This document shows positions 11,368 through 23,585 of a stretch of 64,000 nucleotides of DNA, piece after piece. The stretch is from Cylicocyclus nassatus. Lineage: Eukaryota; Nematoda; Chromadorea; Rhabditida; Strongylidae. The stretch lies in assembly GCA_958299035.1 (NCBI GenBank), contig CATQJL010000001.1:27569521-27633520 (forward strand). The letters run 5' to 3'. How positions within the stretch are numbered: the first letter of the stretch is position 1; every line of letters begins with the position of its first letter. Position numbers and translations under genes: made by a program. Below the pieces are notes generated by a model. It was not told where the DNA came from. It was given only the letters and a program-made list of their open reading frames with translations, and made no database searches.

Positions 11368-12494
11368 CGTCTAATTTCAAGTTTCTTAGAATGTGGCCTA
11401 ATTCCTCGTCCTTGTTTCTTTTCTTGAGAACCGAAAAAGCACCAGTTACTGGCTATACTGAATCTTGCTTTAGATAAGTACTGAGAGAAGGTTATCCTAA
11501 TGCTATTCAGTCATTTCCCGTGCGTAATGTTCTCTGCGCTATTGGAGGAAGCTATATTTTCGCTGTGATTGCCCTAAATTGTGACATTCAAGCTGCGAAA
11601 CGCTAAGAGTAAAAAGGAACCGTTAGTACTCCACGCTTCGCTAACCCATCGCCTGATGTATGAGACACTTCCTAAAAACCAGTTTTTGGAATCAGCCATG
11701 GAGGTCCGCTGTTAGTGAAAAATTACCGCTTCTTCATTTTGGTTAAATCCGCTCTGGCCCAGCAGTAGGCGACATGCGATTTTGGACTGAAGCGAGAATG
11801 TAATCTTTGCAATTGGTGTTCAAAATTACCCACAAAATTAGTTTTCGGTGCTTGCTGCATAGCTTGATTATGACAATTTCTCTAAAAAATGCATATGATT
11901 ATCAGGGATAGCTCTAGCAAACAAATCAGTGATAGTAGCAGTCTATACAGTCTGTAACTATACTACTACTTATAATGTATCTGCTTACATCAAATAATTT
12001 AAACATAATCCTAGTTCCCAATGCAGCGCTGTGTAAGCCGTTACACCAATGGAGTCACATTCTCATCAAGAGGTGTCACCAGTGGTGAGCGACTAACTTT
12101 AGCGCACAAAACATAAGTTAGCATGCACCTTGGGAAAACTAGGCTGATTCCAAGGCATGTACACATGTAGGAAACATGCCCGTACCAGTTGCACTTCGGA
12201 AGTCGCGAGCTATAAAGTAGAATGAATGTTTTTTCTGTTGCTGTCCTCGCGTCAGCTTCATCTTTCGCTTCTGTGTAGTCTCAAAGACTTGTTCTGAAGT
12301 GTAACTGTCATATCGGAGGATTTCCGGTTCCAAACACGACGTGCAATCAGCTGGAAGAAAGGAAGTTTGTGCAGATCTCACTTTCTGCGCTCCAATGCGC
12401 CATATCAATGGCGCACGACTCGGGAGCGTCGAAACCGCGCCGCGCCTGGCGCCCGACACTGCGCAGTCTCCGCGCGCCTCGCGGACATCCTATA

Positions 12495-13201
12495 AAAAGT
12501 TTACGGTTTAAAGAAGAGCCTTAGAATTTCGCCTTGCTTGTGGCATAGCACTATCAAGAGCTGCTTGCTAATGCTTTTTTGTACGATGTGCCCTACGCTA
12601 CACTTTTGCGTAAAACATCCACCAAGGTGGGAGACTATATGCCGCCGAAAAGAAGTGGGTCCACACGACATCTGCAACAGATCAAGCTACCATGCATGTC
12701 AACACGATTTGTAACAGCTGTCCGCGCGAGGTGGAGCCTATTGGCTACTTATGGTCTCCTGCCCAATTGTTTATTATGAGCTAAATTACGTGAGCTATGT
12801 ATCAACATCAACTGCACCTTACACATGACTGAAAGAAGAAAATTAATTTTAGCACGTACAATTAACACAAGCAACGTTTCGTCCGAGTAACTTAGAATCG
12901 CATAGCAAACCTAGCGTATCCTTTATCATTCCGCCAGCATTCAATGCACATTCTAGTCGCTTGTATCTAATGTTTGTCATAGCACTTACCTTACACACTG
13001 CTAGTACCCATTGCCCATTTAAGATGTATTGATCGTTTTACATTTAATTCCATAATCCCTACCAAATGCTTCCAAACAGATTGCGACTAAAAAGAAGGGC
13101 GCTGATAAAGCACTTCTCTGAAGTGAGTTACCCTTATAACCAGCGACATCCGGATGGCACACTTAATATGAATTGCGTATGCATTGGCAGCTATCAAAAT
13201 A
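12495..13201. other. No gene seen between two transposons
   Basis: The sequence flanks the big transposon on its right. I find no motif-bearing exon, RNA gene or repeat partner for it in the window. Confidence 0.4.
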
Positions 13202-14042
13202 TTGGGTTGATGCAAAAGTAATGACCGTTTTGCGAATTTCCACTTTAACGTGCTATAACCTTTTGAAAGATCCACATTTCTGATTGCGATAAAGACCATC
13301 AGGAGCAGCAAAGCTTTCGCAGCACAGCGCACACTCATTTGAACTCACACCATAAACAGGAATAAAAATACGGACTAAAAGAAAAAAGAGGTTTTCTTCT
13401 AAAACCTTGTTTTTGACAACTCATAACTTCCTTCAAAACTTGTAGTCATGAACAACAAGAGGCCTATCTTGTAGCCGCAAGCCAGTAGTACAAAATACGA
13501 TGAAAAGGGTTTGGAAAAAAATTTTGCGGGAAGGAAAAAAATGAAATTTGAACTTGTCATTTTTTTAAACATTTTTCAGTATGTCTCAAAACTCCAAATA
13601 TAGAATTTTCTGATTTTCTGCGTAGTGAACAGCTGGATGTTTTTGCAAAAACAGCTATTATGATGCACTAGCATTACGCTTCCAGAATTGAGCAAAGTTT
13701 CAGTGATAGACTTCTTTAAAATAGATTTATGGATCATAAAATGACCGCAACGATTACCCATATTGAGGCACCGATATGTCAGTCTGAATAACTTCAGAAA
13801 ATACAATCAGGTATGCGTAATGTAGACAATTTCTGTTACATACACAGCTAAATCTTCGAAGAAATCCCATTGATACGCGCTTGAATTCTGTCCGGAAAAG
13901 TGAATGCAATGAAATTATAAATTTGGATGCGGTTATTTGAAGCTCAGTAACTTTGTAACAGATGAGTATGAGAGCCCGTGAGAGCCCGAGTCTTTTCGAA
14001 GAAAGGCTTGGAAAATCGGCCATTATTTTTGCATCAACCTAA
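13202..14042. mobile_element. Mariner-type MITE, family A
   Basis: The left end reads TTGGGTTGATGCAAAAGTAA and the reverse complement of the right end TTAGGTTGATGCAAAAATAA, the typical mariner terminus. A TA precedes the left end; the right flank reads CA, so that target copy may be mutated. The 841-base interior holds two overlapping minus-strand frames (13576-14023) with no recognisable mariner DDE motif, so it is non-autonomous or thoroughly decayed. Confidence 0.75.
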
Positions 14043-15450
14043 CACAAAACAACTAGACAGTATGCCACAATGATACGCATCTAATAGTGAAAGGTTACTT
14101 AGTCGAAGTAACCGTTTGAGATGAGATGCAAACCATCTTAGAGTGCTCAAACGCTAAATTTAAACTTGTTTTCATTATATGTAGAGTGTTTTGGACGAAG
14201 AATTAGGAGCGTTTATTAGGGCAAAAGATTGATGCACCAGATGAATAAAACCATTCGTAATGTTCCCCATAAATCCTAGATGCGACAGTGATGATTTTGA
14301 AGGAACTTCCCAAACACTCTCAATGCTCTTGGTTTGAGTAAACCTCACTCAACTCTGCCCTATTCAAGACGAAAAGATTTTAGTGAATGATTTTATCACA
14401 AAAGAAGCGTTTTCAGTCGAAGTGGCCTTTACAATCATGTCCTATACCACTTTGTAGAGCATTAAACAATGGTTCTAAATTCGTCTTCATTATCTGACAG
14501 GCGCTTCTGGACCCCGAGTTATGAGCTTTTTTAAGTCGAAAAATGGAATGCGCAAATGAGGTGAAATGGGTAGGGACGAGGTATATAGTCAGTACTATAA
14601 TCGTCGAATACCACTTGACAATCCCACAAAATATCAACTGTCACACAGGTCTTTACAGTGACGGAGTTGTGCACGGGGAGATGTTACCTCAAGCATGGGT
14701 AATCAAACCTTTATTAGCAATAATTGCAATCGAAATATAATACCAACGTTAGTAATAAAATACGATTGATATGTTTTGGCCTAAATGAACTGAAAGTCAA
14801 TGTGACTATGGCAATGATACTGAGTAAATCTAGAAAGTAGGGCTAACTGCACGAAGCAAACGATGAACAGTGACGCGGGATTCATCATAAGGAGGAGATT
14901 ACCAGCTGCTAAATTCTCGCTCCTTTTTCATACATGGCTGCAGTCTAAAGCATGAAGAAAAAAGACTAGCTGCTGCGCTTGAACACTTACATTGCAAGTA
15001 AGATATATAGAATATACAAATTATAAAAATATCGGTCGAGTTTCTCGACACTCCGAGTTCGCTTGATGATCGTTTTCTTTCTGTCGCTGTCGCTTGCTCC
15101 TCATTTTCGGCTTCGCGTCTCGTCTGCTTTACCAATAGCTCCACCACTATGTTCATCGATGTTCGCATTGGCATCTTTACTGTTCGGTGCTTGGTAGGCG
15201 TGTGGTGCAGTTGGTCTCAAAAACGGCGTTGAACGCAGAGGACTCACGTGGGGGTTGCTGGATGGCAAGACATATGGTCGAGGGAGCCGATGTTGCTTGG
15301 AGGCATCCGATGACAGGGGTCATTGATGTCAAGGGGGAGCAGAGGGCATGGATGTGGTTGTAGCACCGGTTGATTAGGCTCCGAGCTATTATTCTTAGTC
15401 AACATGGATAGAGTAGCAATATCTCAGATTTCTCTCGCACTTTGTCACAA
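14043..15450. other. No gene recognised
   Basis: Open frames in this interval are short and lack domains, and no convincing exon with splice sites was found on either strand. The TTTGTCACA just before 15451 matches the 3' end of the LTR-like copy at 3435-3861, which may mean that a second LTR end lies here. Confidence 0.35.
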
Positions 15451-15715
15451 TGTGAGTCATAAAAAGAAAACAACCCGGGACCTCCATGTCAAGTCCAGGA
15501 GGTGCACTCTTCTGATTCGAATCCTTCACCCTGATTGTCTTACTTTACATGAACATAACCTTTATGACTAGAATCTTTATTTTGTATTTATATATAGAAA
15601 GAGAGGGAGAGGGGAAGCCGCCGGTCACCCGGTTAGGCCCTGCTCATCTGGAGTTGCTGGGCACCGCCCAGTTGGCGTGGAGACTGTCGGACCATCTCAT
15701 TAGTCTGCGTCTCGA
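15451..15715 (+). mobile_element. LTR-like repeat, copy 2
   Basis: Starts with TGTGAGTCAT and is collinear with 3435-3705, including the CACCCGGTTAGGC and GTTGCTGGGCACCGCCCAG stretches. The last part of copy 1, with the TATA-like word, is missing; instead the direct repeat at 15725 begins. Confidence 0.6.
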
Positions 15716-15724
15716 TAAGTATAA

Positions 15725-16012
15725 ATTGATCTGTGATTCAACCGAACTTGCGTGTGAAGTAGTCGTAAGACGTGAGGTCAGACAATCATGCCTGAGGTGC
15801 TCTAGACTGACTTCACACTTCAAAGTGGATATCCAGGAGTCACTCTGTCATTCATAGGTGAATCAGCAAGCATCTTGAACTTTACGATCAACACATCAGC
15901 TGTTCATGATCGGCAAAAAAAGAAACAAGAAAGCAAAACAAACTTCTGTAAATATCAAGCTTCACCCCAGCTTGCAACAAGCTAAGGTGAAGCTTGATTA
16001 TTTACAGCCCAA
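15725..16012 (+). repeat. 270-bp dispersed repeat, copy 1, ending in a hairpin
   Basis: This block is about 85% similar by eye to 18290-18556 in the same orientation, 2.57 kb away. Shared landmarks are AATCATGCCTGAGGTG, TGACTTCACACTTCAAAG and CAACACATCAGCTGTT. Copy 1 finishes in a hairpin (about 15949-16010) whose arms are CTGTAAATATCAAGCTTCACC and its near complement. The pair could bound a 2.8-kb element, but no transposase or polymerase is visible between them. Confidence 0.7.
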
Positions 16013-16400
16013 CAGCTTATAGCTCACTAACAGAGTTGCTTTCATTTGACTAGGGAACATGGCCATGATCCGGTGCTAGAGCTGTCTTGCAAAGAACTCG
16101 TCCATCCTGCGATAGGCGGGGCTAACGGTCCGCACCTTATTGACACACGCCTGCCTAAGCACGCGCTATCATTCATAAAGTCCGCCACTCCTCCGGAGTA
16201 CATTTTGCTCGTGACAGCAGAGATGATGGGGGTGGTGGTAGTGGCGCTGGTTCTAAGGTATGCATTTTATCTCAAAAGGCCACATCGACTGCACTTCCTT
16301 CCATTGTAAGCAGATATTTAAAAAGGCCACTTTCTATTTTCCTATCGTGGTGCGCAGTAATTTACAGAATTTTGAAATTTTGTAAAGTCTTGTTCTAATA

Positions 16401-16842
16401 AGGGAAGGATACTAAATTAAATTCGTTTTTCGAGATGAGACACATATATTTGAATCAGCTTGGAACGCTGATTCCAGATATGCTGCTCCTAGCTGCTTAG
16501 CATTATCCTAAAGCGAGTTATGGTCTCTTTTCTATGCAAAGTTTGCGTGCTCCTACTGATGCTACGATGTCTAGGTGTTTTTGCAATTGTATATGCTCCC
16601 TTTTTGAAAAAATCAATCTGATGCTAGTTCAACATCCTAGCACTTTTCTTGAGCAAATTTTCAGCTACACGCCGTCTTACGACATTCAGAAGTCTGTTAG
16701 TCATTCACAACAGCAAGCCCATGACTCGCTTTAGATAAATGCTAAGCAGCTAAGAACAGCATATTTGGAATCAGCGTTCAAAGCTGATTCCAAATATATG
16801 TGTCCCATCTCCAAAAGCGAATCTGAGTTGGTATCCTTCCCT
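16401..16842. mobile_element. Foldback-like inverted repeat
   Basis: The arms, about 16401-16525 and 16720-16842, are complementary, running inward from AGGGAAGGATAC through TTGGAACGCTGATTCCA and GCTGCTTAGCATTAT to the AAGCGAGT word, around a spacer of about 200 bases. A similar GCTGATTC word recurs in the foldback at 33570-35150, suggesting related families. Confidence 0.65.
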
Positions 16843-17240
16843 TGTAAGGGGTTATGCGATATGCTGATCACGAATATGATACTCATTTTCACCAAGGCGT
16901 CATGTAGCCTACGGTTGGTCTGCGGTAGACAGGAGAAAACCACAATTTTAGCAATTAAGGCCGGTGGGGTTATTCGGGTGGCGGTCAAGATGAAGGATAG
17001 CATGTGCCAGCCGCCAGCTGGATACCATACGCGGTGCGCTGATCGCTCCGCCCCTTTGTTAATTAGCCTATGAATGCGTTGCAGCTATTGGAAAACTGTT
17101 TAATACTTCATTCATGCTTCTTCAGTTGGTTGCAATTTGGATAACAGTGGACTTCAAAATTACAGTTGAATTGAAAATCAGTTTTCAGATCATTTTTCTT
17201 TAGAATTGGTTCGCAAGCTCTTTCTAATGTATTTCAATTA

Positions 17241-17886
17241 CCCTATTTTCCGGCTTATAAGCCGCACCTTATATAAGCCACACCCGCCGCAGCGAACAGT
17301 AGCGCGAAAGCGCCTTCAAAAAGAGTTCTATCAAAGTGAAAACTCGGTGCGTTTCGTGAGTCTTTAGTGCAAATGATCATGTCTTAATTTTTTCATTTCT
17401 TTGGATGCGTATCCTGATATTGGTATGCAGATGGGAGGAAGTCCCACACAGTCTCAAATCGAAAGCATCGATTATGCTGCAGAGAATGGAACCGGCCGGT
17501 TTCCTTAGAGTTCGTCGTCAATTGGACGACAAAGATGGCGATGCGAGCAGGAGAAGCTCATAAAATGCGACAGTACCAAAAACGTTCAGAAGACTCCCAG
17601 CAGATGGTCAGCATTAGGAGAGGAATTGAGAGGATGACTTGACGGGCAGCGAGAGAAATGAACAAGAGTTGAAACCGTAATGATGAATGGGAAGATGAAG
17701 ATTTCTTACAAACAAGTTGCAATTGAGAAGAAACCAAGAAAGAACGAAAGCAGGAAGTTAGTAATGGGCTACTTGTTGAGACGGACAGTAGTTGGCTGCT
17801 TGTGCGGCTGTGCGCATCGCGAAAAGCACCGCACTTCAGCCCGCTCGCGATGAAAATAAATGCGGCTTATACGCCGGAAAATAGGG
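17241..17886 (+). mobile_element. Pogo-like transposon remnant
   Basis: The ends are inverted repeats: CCCTATTTTCCGGCTTATAA on the left and the complement of ACGCCGGAAAATAGGG on the right, both bordered by TA. Length is 646 bases. The interior retains a recognisable pogo/Tigger DNA-binding segment, described separately. TA target site, terminal repeats and coding remnant agree with one another. Confidence 0.75.
17452..17720 (+). pseudogene. Decayed pogo/Tigger-type transposase DNA-binding region
   Basis: Translating across two frames gives IDYAAENG followed by RWRCEQEKLIKC, RWSALGEELRG, a stop, LDGQREK, a stop, and TRVETVMM. This order matches the helix-turn-helix plus CENP-B-type region of pogo/Tigger transposases (usually YAxxNG, xxRWRxQExxL, RxxxLExxLxxWxxxQR). 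At least two stops and one frameshift are present, and the DDE domain is missing, so the copy is dead. Confidence 0.6.
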
Positions 17887-18289
17887 TATTTGTTCCTAGT
17901 AGGCTTGTCCAAACTGATTGTTCATTGCAGGCGTGAGGAAATTGTTTCGAAATGCTTAGAAAAGTGTTTTTTTCTATTCATATCTGTTACCATATTGAAT
18001 ATACTTTGTTATGCAATCTCAAGTTTAGTTCTAAAGAAGTCAGCTTATCGAGAAATACTATTATTATTGCTGAAATGACCCTAAACCTAATCATAGCTGA
18101 AAACAGATTTCAGTACGACTAGAATTCAAAACAAGCTTTATAGGCGAATTCTGTTTCAAGCAAACTAACTCGTTTTGCAGGTATGCGGTCATGTCACAAA
18201 AATTTTCTCAGATTTCAGGAAAATTATATTGCACTTACATATTTTCGAATCTGCTTTAAATAACAAAACTCCTACTATTCTCAATACAG

Positions 18290-18556
18290 ATCGATCTGTA
18301 ACTCAATCGAAATTGCGTGTGAACTAGTCGTAAGATGTGAGGTCACTTGGATAATCATGCCTGAGGTGTTCTAGATTGACTTCACACTTCAAAGTTGGAA
18401 TCTAGGAGTCAATCGGTCATTCATAGGTAAATCAGCGAATTTCTCGAATTTCACGACCAACACATCAGCTGTTTATTGACTGCCAAAAAAAGAACAAAAA
18501 ATCAAAACAAGAATCTGTAAATAGTCAAGCTTCACCCCAGCTTGCAACAAGCTTAT
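18290..18556 (+). repeat. 270-bp dispersed repeat, copy 2
   Basis: Direct copy of 15725-15990; it ends at the CTTGCAACAAGCTT word without the second hairpin arm found in copy 1. Confidence 0.7.
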
Positions 18557-18649
18557 GGATCTCACCATCAAAAGTTATTTTTACTTGACGGTATCGTCCG
18601 AGAAACTCGTCCGCCGCAGTAGGGCGGAGCTTCGAGCGGACACGTTACT

Positions 18650-19255
18650 GCCAGTTCATGACCCCGCGCGCCACTGGTACCAGCTATCGTTCTTCTTGAC
18701 ATATATCCGGGTTATTCGGGGCACTAATCACGAATTTATCGTGCATTTTGTACTGCGGTGACATTTGGCAAGGTTATGGTAGGTTTACGGTAAACAGGAA
18801 ACAATCGCAAAATTGGTCGAAACTTGGACCGGTGAAGTTATTCGGGACGCAGATTATGAATAAAACATTCATTTTATCTGCGGTGACATCTGGCAAGGTT
18901 ACGGTAGGTTTACGGTAGGTGAATCAATCGGCGAAGTCAGCCGAAAGTTGATACCTGGGATTATTCGAGGCGCGGATCACGGACATTCTACCTGCTACGT
19001 GCACTGGTGTCGTTTGAAGCGATTACGGTAGATATGCGGTAAGTGGGATGAAGTCACAAACGTGGCTAAAATTCGACTCAGTGAGGTACCGGTGCACCAA
19101 CCGCTGTAAAGAACCTTTCATGCGGTGGTGCCCTTTGGCGGAAGTATGGTAGGCATACAGTAAGTGAGCCATATCACAGAATAAGGGCAAACTTCGCCCG
19201 GAGGGTTTATTCTGCGTGCAAATCCTAATAGCCCATTTTTACCATTGCGTATGCC
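18650..19255 (+). repeat. Diverged tandem array of about 120-bp units
   Basis: At least four units can be aligned from starts near 18757, 18880, 19003 and 19120, each with a core TGGCAAGGTTAYGGTAGGTT, then a GTAA word and a TTATTCGGG word. The units have drifted strongly, the last two most. A further single unit lies at about 16890-16990, next to the foldback at 16401-16842. This suggests that the array is a terminal or subterminal part of the same transposon family. Confidence 0.65.
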
Positions 19256-19435
19256 ATCCGCTCTCACTATTTTTTTGAGCCTTCAGCTGCACAAAAGACC
19301 AGTGCGAGTGCGATAGACCACCACTTCTCTACAGATATGAAATTGATTCAGGTTTTGATATAACTTGTTTCGACAAGATATGTTTTAATGCAATGAATAT
19401 AAAATGCAATGAGTACAAAGCAACTTGAAGCTTCA

Positions 19436-19510
19436 AAGGTGTGTCACGGCGGTTAAGTGATAGGATCTTTGCGCTAGATCACACAAGTTCGAATCCCAAC
19501 TTCAACATTG
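19436..19510 (+). other. tRNA-like sequence (pseudo-tRNA or SINE head)
   Basis: A GCGGTTAAGTGA word resembles a Pol III A box. About 35 bases on, AGTTCGAATCC resembles a B box, and between them GATCT-TTGCGCT-AGATC forms a clean anticodon-type arm. However, the T stem does not pair (ACAAG against CCCAA) and I cannot build an acceptor stem. It is thus probably a tRNA pseudogene or a tRNA-derived SINE. Confidence 0.3.
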
Positions 19511-19766
19511 CTTTGCAGCAAAGTGCGTAACAGCTCCTCAAACAGCTTGAGAGTTGAAACTCGGAACTTTGAAAGCGAAATTCACAATCAGAGTTTTAAT
19601 AGGCATAACTCTGTGTTTTAAGAACAAAACTCAGAGTTATCTGTAAGTTAATGCAGAGTTTTAAACTCGGAGTTTCCACCAGATTACTACCGTCCTTGGT
19701 AATTTTTGAGAGCGTACACTGTTAATTTTTTTATGTGCTGAATAAAGAATCTTTGAATTTACTGAT

Positions 19767-21355
19767 TTGACCAAAAATAGCTTTTTAGACGGGAGAGATT
19801 GCGGGCTTTTTCTGCCTTCACCATACAGCCGGATCGAAAATGACGGTACTTGCAATTTCAAATGTTTCAACTTTTCAACTGAATGGTTGTTGATGCTAGT
19901 CAACAACTCAGATAAAGCTTTGGAATTTTGTGAAATAGCCAATTTTTCCAAAATTGATGTGGTTGTCAAGTGGATTGAGGAAATCAAGGAACTCTCGGAT
20001 GTGCTCGCTATTGAGTCTCTATACTATCATGGAAGATGCCCATGTCCACAGGTGAAGAGATGCTCTAAAGGCAATGGTACTGTAGCAGTCTGTAGCGTAT
20101 TGGATAAAAGAGTATTTTCAAAAGGCTATGCTCTATATCCAGCACCCTCAGCATCTGATGCAACCTTAGCAGCTATTAAAACAGCAGCCATGCCAACAAC
20201 AAAGAACGTTACTTCAACTTCGGACACTGCAGGAACTATGACTGAAGGTTTAATAATAGCGGAGACCATTATGGCAGCAGCTCCAGCAGCAACATTGGCA
20301 ACAATACTATCAAAATCATCTTCATTTCCAACAATGGCGATAGGTACTTCCTCTTCAGCAACAATGATAACAAAAGCATCAGCTGCAAAACATACAACTA
20401 CTACAACACCAGAACCAGCAACGTCTACCTACCCAGACCCATTCACAGTAACTTACATAATGACTGCTACGTCCTCAAGCTCTAAACGCGCGACAGCAGC
20501 GATGAAGAAGACCTCGACAACTCAAATAGCCAAGGAAGGGACAACATCTATGCTTGTAAGCACAACAGAAAAAAGGACGACAAGTACAAATCGAACTCTA
20601 GCAACAATAACGACAACAAGACCAACAACAACAACGACTGCTACTCCATCCACGACAATTTCTTCTATGAAAAGTGTTGCCAATTCTTTAACAACAACGA
20701 CGGCGTCTCCAGCCACTGAAACAGCAGATGAACAGACAATAGTACTGAAAACAAGAACATTTGATGCGGAAAACATAAGTTCAGTTTCATCATTGATAAC
20801 AGCGACAGCGACTGCAACAACGAAGAATAACGTCCCACTCACCACAAATTTTATTAGAACCACTGCTCCACATCTAGCGGAAGCAAAAATGTCTTCAACT
20901 CAAAGAGCAGATGAAACAATAACAATAGAGACAACTACACTCGAAGTGACGATGACAAGTACAAGTTCTAATCCAGCAACAATAAGTCCAGAAACAACGA
21001 CTGCCATGCCATCCACAACTTCTGTAACAACTGATAAAACTTCAGTAACTACGGCGGCCACGTCTTTGATAGCCCAAACAGAAGGTAGAACAGCAACAGA
21101 TTCAGAATCAAGTACGCTTAAAGCGGCGATGACAAGTATAGGCTCAGCTCTAGCAGCAGTAACAGCAAAAACAAATTCAACAACAATGTATGCTATCTCA
21201 TCCACGATAAGTCCATCTACAACTACCTCCACAATTTCAACACAGACGAAGGCAACGCCATATCAGACAACAGTAACAGCAAACACAAATCCAAGTATAG
21301 AAGCACTTACAATAACGACGGAAAGAACAACTTCAGCTCCTCTTACAACAGCAGT

Positions 21356-21395
<40 letters not shown>

Positions 21396-23585
21396 TCAAC
21401 TGCAAAAATGACCATTATCAACACACCTACAACGACTTCTCTTGAACCAGCATCCTCTCCAGCAGCGGTTGCATTGACAACGGGTTTTGCAAACGTTTCT
21501 TCTGCGATGGCTAGCACTTACTCTCATCGAACTCTTGATGACTCTGTAAAGCCAAACCATTCAACATTGACTCAGAGCAATAAAGAAACGACAACGACAG
21601 ATCAGACTCAATCGTCGTCTGCGACTGCAAATTTGACTGAGAGCAGCCAACGCAGACGGGTCAATTACACCAGCATAACCTCAAAGGAAGACGCACACAT
21701 TGCACACACTGAACATGTACTGAAAGAAGACACACAGTTTTCTAGCTCCAGGTATCAACAGTCACCTACTGCCGCTCCTCAAGTCAACACAAGCAATTCA
21801 CTGAATGCAAGCCTCCAGTCCAAAGAAGAGAGTATGCATCAAAGTACAGTGACGTCAAAGCAGTCGACCGATTTGACACAAACAAGTGATACAGCTTTCT
21901 CGACTCCCAAAACCTTTAGTAGCGCTCCAGTGCTTAGTATTACCGCTATGTTGGAGAAAATAAAATCATTTTTCTCAGAGATAAAGATGAGCAGTATTGC
22001 CAAGTATGACACAGAAGAAAAAATTGAGCCCAGTAGCCGAAGAAAAGCACATCGCCTTAGCACCAAAAATGCAGTTTCTATCATATCAACGATGACATAT
22101 ACAACGACAGGAGACAGCACAAACAAAGTAGCTTCAATAAAAGAAGACGGAGCAGAACAAGCAGTAGAACAAGACGAAGCACCCACATCAATTATACATA
22201 CTGCACCACAATCTACATCCATCACCGAAGCGAGTTCGGTTTTCAGTAGTCTTCCATCTAATCCTATGGAATTTTTCTCTAAGACGCGTAAATCTGCTAC
22301 AACATACTCTTCAAAAAGCAACGTTCACTCTAGCAGTGCCACGTCACAAGAAACTCCGACTTTCTCTAAGACGCGTAAACGTGCTATAACATACTCTTCG
22401 AAGAGCAACATCCACTCTAGCAGTGCCACGTCACAAGAAACTCCAACGCAGGAAGCCTCCAATAGCCGCCTGCTATCGTCCACTCTCTTTAGGAAAACCT
22501 CTTCGCTTACATCTACATCTAAGAAGTTTTCCTTGCGAGTATCCAGCAACAAACCGATGCTAACAGCGCACTTTGTGACAAAGGATGATCGCAATTTTCT
22601 AAGTCTTGAGGATAATAATCCTAGTAATAGCACTCAATCAGCATCAACTAGCAAAGGGTCAGTCACATGGAGTGACCTGCTAACTTTATCCGAGCATCCC
22701 ACAAAACTTCAGTCCAGTAATCCCAGCGAAACAAGCGGTGAGCTTCGAAGAACATCAAAGATAACAACACTATTACTTATTACAGACTTCGAACAACTTG
22801 GCAAGGCTTCAACACATCCAGATAAAGCAACGTCGGTTAAGGAAGTGCCCCAAATGAAGCTTTCTTTAGAATCAAGTTTAAGAACTGCAAGCAATAGTGT
22901 CACGCAAGCAACAGAATCTGACACAACCGTATTTAACCAAATGTCGTCACCGATAAAAACAGATTTTAGCAATAATACGGAGACCTTTGCAGAAAAGACA
23001 AACACAGCTAATCTTGGTGCAAATGTGTCAAAGTCCGGATATGTCAATACCACAATCGTACCAAGCTCTTCATTTTATTCCCATTTTTTCAGTGGCAGTC
23101 CAAGTTGGCATGATATTCGAAAAAGTTCGGAGTCAAAAATAACTAATGCAACGCTTTTTTCAAGACTTTTTGAGTCATACATAAGTTCGTTGAGCCCGCC
23201 TTATTCGCTATATCCAAACAGAAAGTATGTGAGTGCAACCAAACCGACCGTTGATAGCTACGATGGCGCATCTGCTACAATGAACAACGCTTCATCATCT
23301 TATTATGGAACATGGACATTTCTTCAAAATTGGAACACCGCTGACTACTTCTTTACATCACCTTCCTCGCCGTCCACAGAGAAAGCAAGTTTTCAAAATT
23401 TTTCAAATTTTGAGTTTAGTTGTATCGGTATAGTTCGAAACGACGTGGCTACTGTAGCACGCAGTAGATTAAAAAAATTAAGTTGTATTGCTGCAGATCG
23501 CAAATTCTTGAATTCGCAAGTGTTTATAACACGCGACAAACTGTATGCTTTTTTAACGAAAGATCGTTTCATGGGATTATGGTAG
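19767..23585 (+). CDS. Mucin-like Ser/Thr-rich protein, single long exon
   Basis: A 1,272-codon uninterrupted frame in a genome where other exons are 70-220 bases. Roughly the first 120 residues hold several cysteines (CNFKCFNF, CPCPQVKRC) and could be a small folded domain. The rest is dominated by Thr, Ser, Ala and Pro with scattered N-glycosylation sites, as in heavily O-glycosylated mucin stalks. An (ACA)n tract near 21356-21395 encodes a poly-Thr run. A 28-residue unit (FSKTRK...ATSQETPT) is duplicated in tandem at about 22276-22450. There is no N-terminal signal peptide at the first ATG, and TTTTTAG just before codon 9 could be a splice acceptor, so the true start is probably in an upstream exon. 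Some frame near the 3' end may likewise be intronic. It may be the extracellular stalk of the receptor encoded downstream, or a separate secreted mucin. Confidence 0.7.
21356..21395 (+). repeat. (ACA)n trinucleotide tract inside the mucin frame
   Basis: About 13 tandem ACA codons encode a poly-threonine run; length polymorphism would keep the frame. Confidence 0.85.
22276..22450 (+). repeat. 84-bp tandem duplication inside the mucin frame
   Basis: Two adjacent copies of about 84 bases (starting near 22276 and 22360, both TTCTCTAAGACGCGTAAA) differ at a handful of positions and keep the frame. Confidence 0.85.

Larger units (their letters stand above)
8744..12492 (-). mobile_element. Tc1/mariner-superfamily DNA transposon with 82-bp terminal inverted repeats
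   Basis: Positions 8744-8825 and the reverse complement of 12411-12492 match along 82 bases with only a few mismatches. Each end starts TAGGATGTCCGCG and is GC-rich, unlike the flanks. Both ends are bordered by TA (8742-8743 and 12493-12494), the target duplication of the Tc1/mariner superfamily. The element is 3,749 bases long and holds a transposase-like gene on the minus strand. It sits about 30 bases from the 5' end of the non-LTR element. Confidence 0.88.

Noticed and set aside
8267..12600. Transposon insertion splitting an intact ORF1 of the non-LTR element
   Set aside because: Joining the flanks across the transposon leaves an in-frame stop and no continuing ORF1 sequence on the right side.
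15725..18556. Complete LTR retrotransposon bounded by the two 270-bp direct repeats
   Set aside because: The interior holds a foldback and a pogo remnant and no gag, protease, RT or integrase, and the repeats lack TG...CA ends.
19436..19510. Functional tRNA gene
   Set aside because: The A box, B box and anticodon arm look right, but the T stem and acceptor stem do not pair.
20522..23053. Val/Ser-rich minus-strand frames opposite the mucin
   Set aside because: They are the antisense of Thr/Ser/Ala codons, which rarely yield stops, so they are shadows of the mucin frame.
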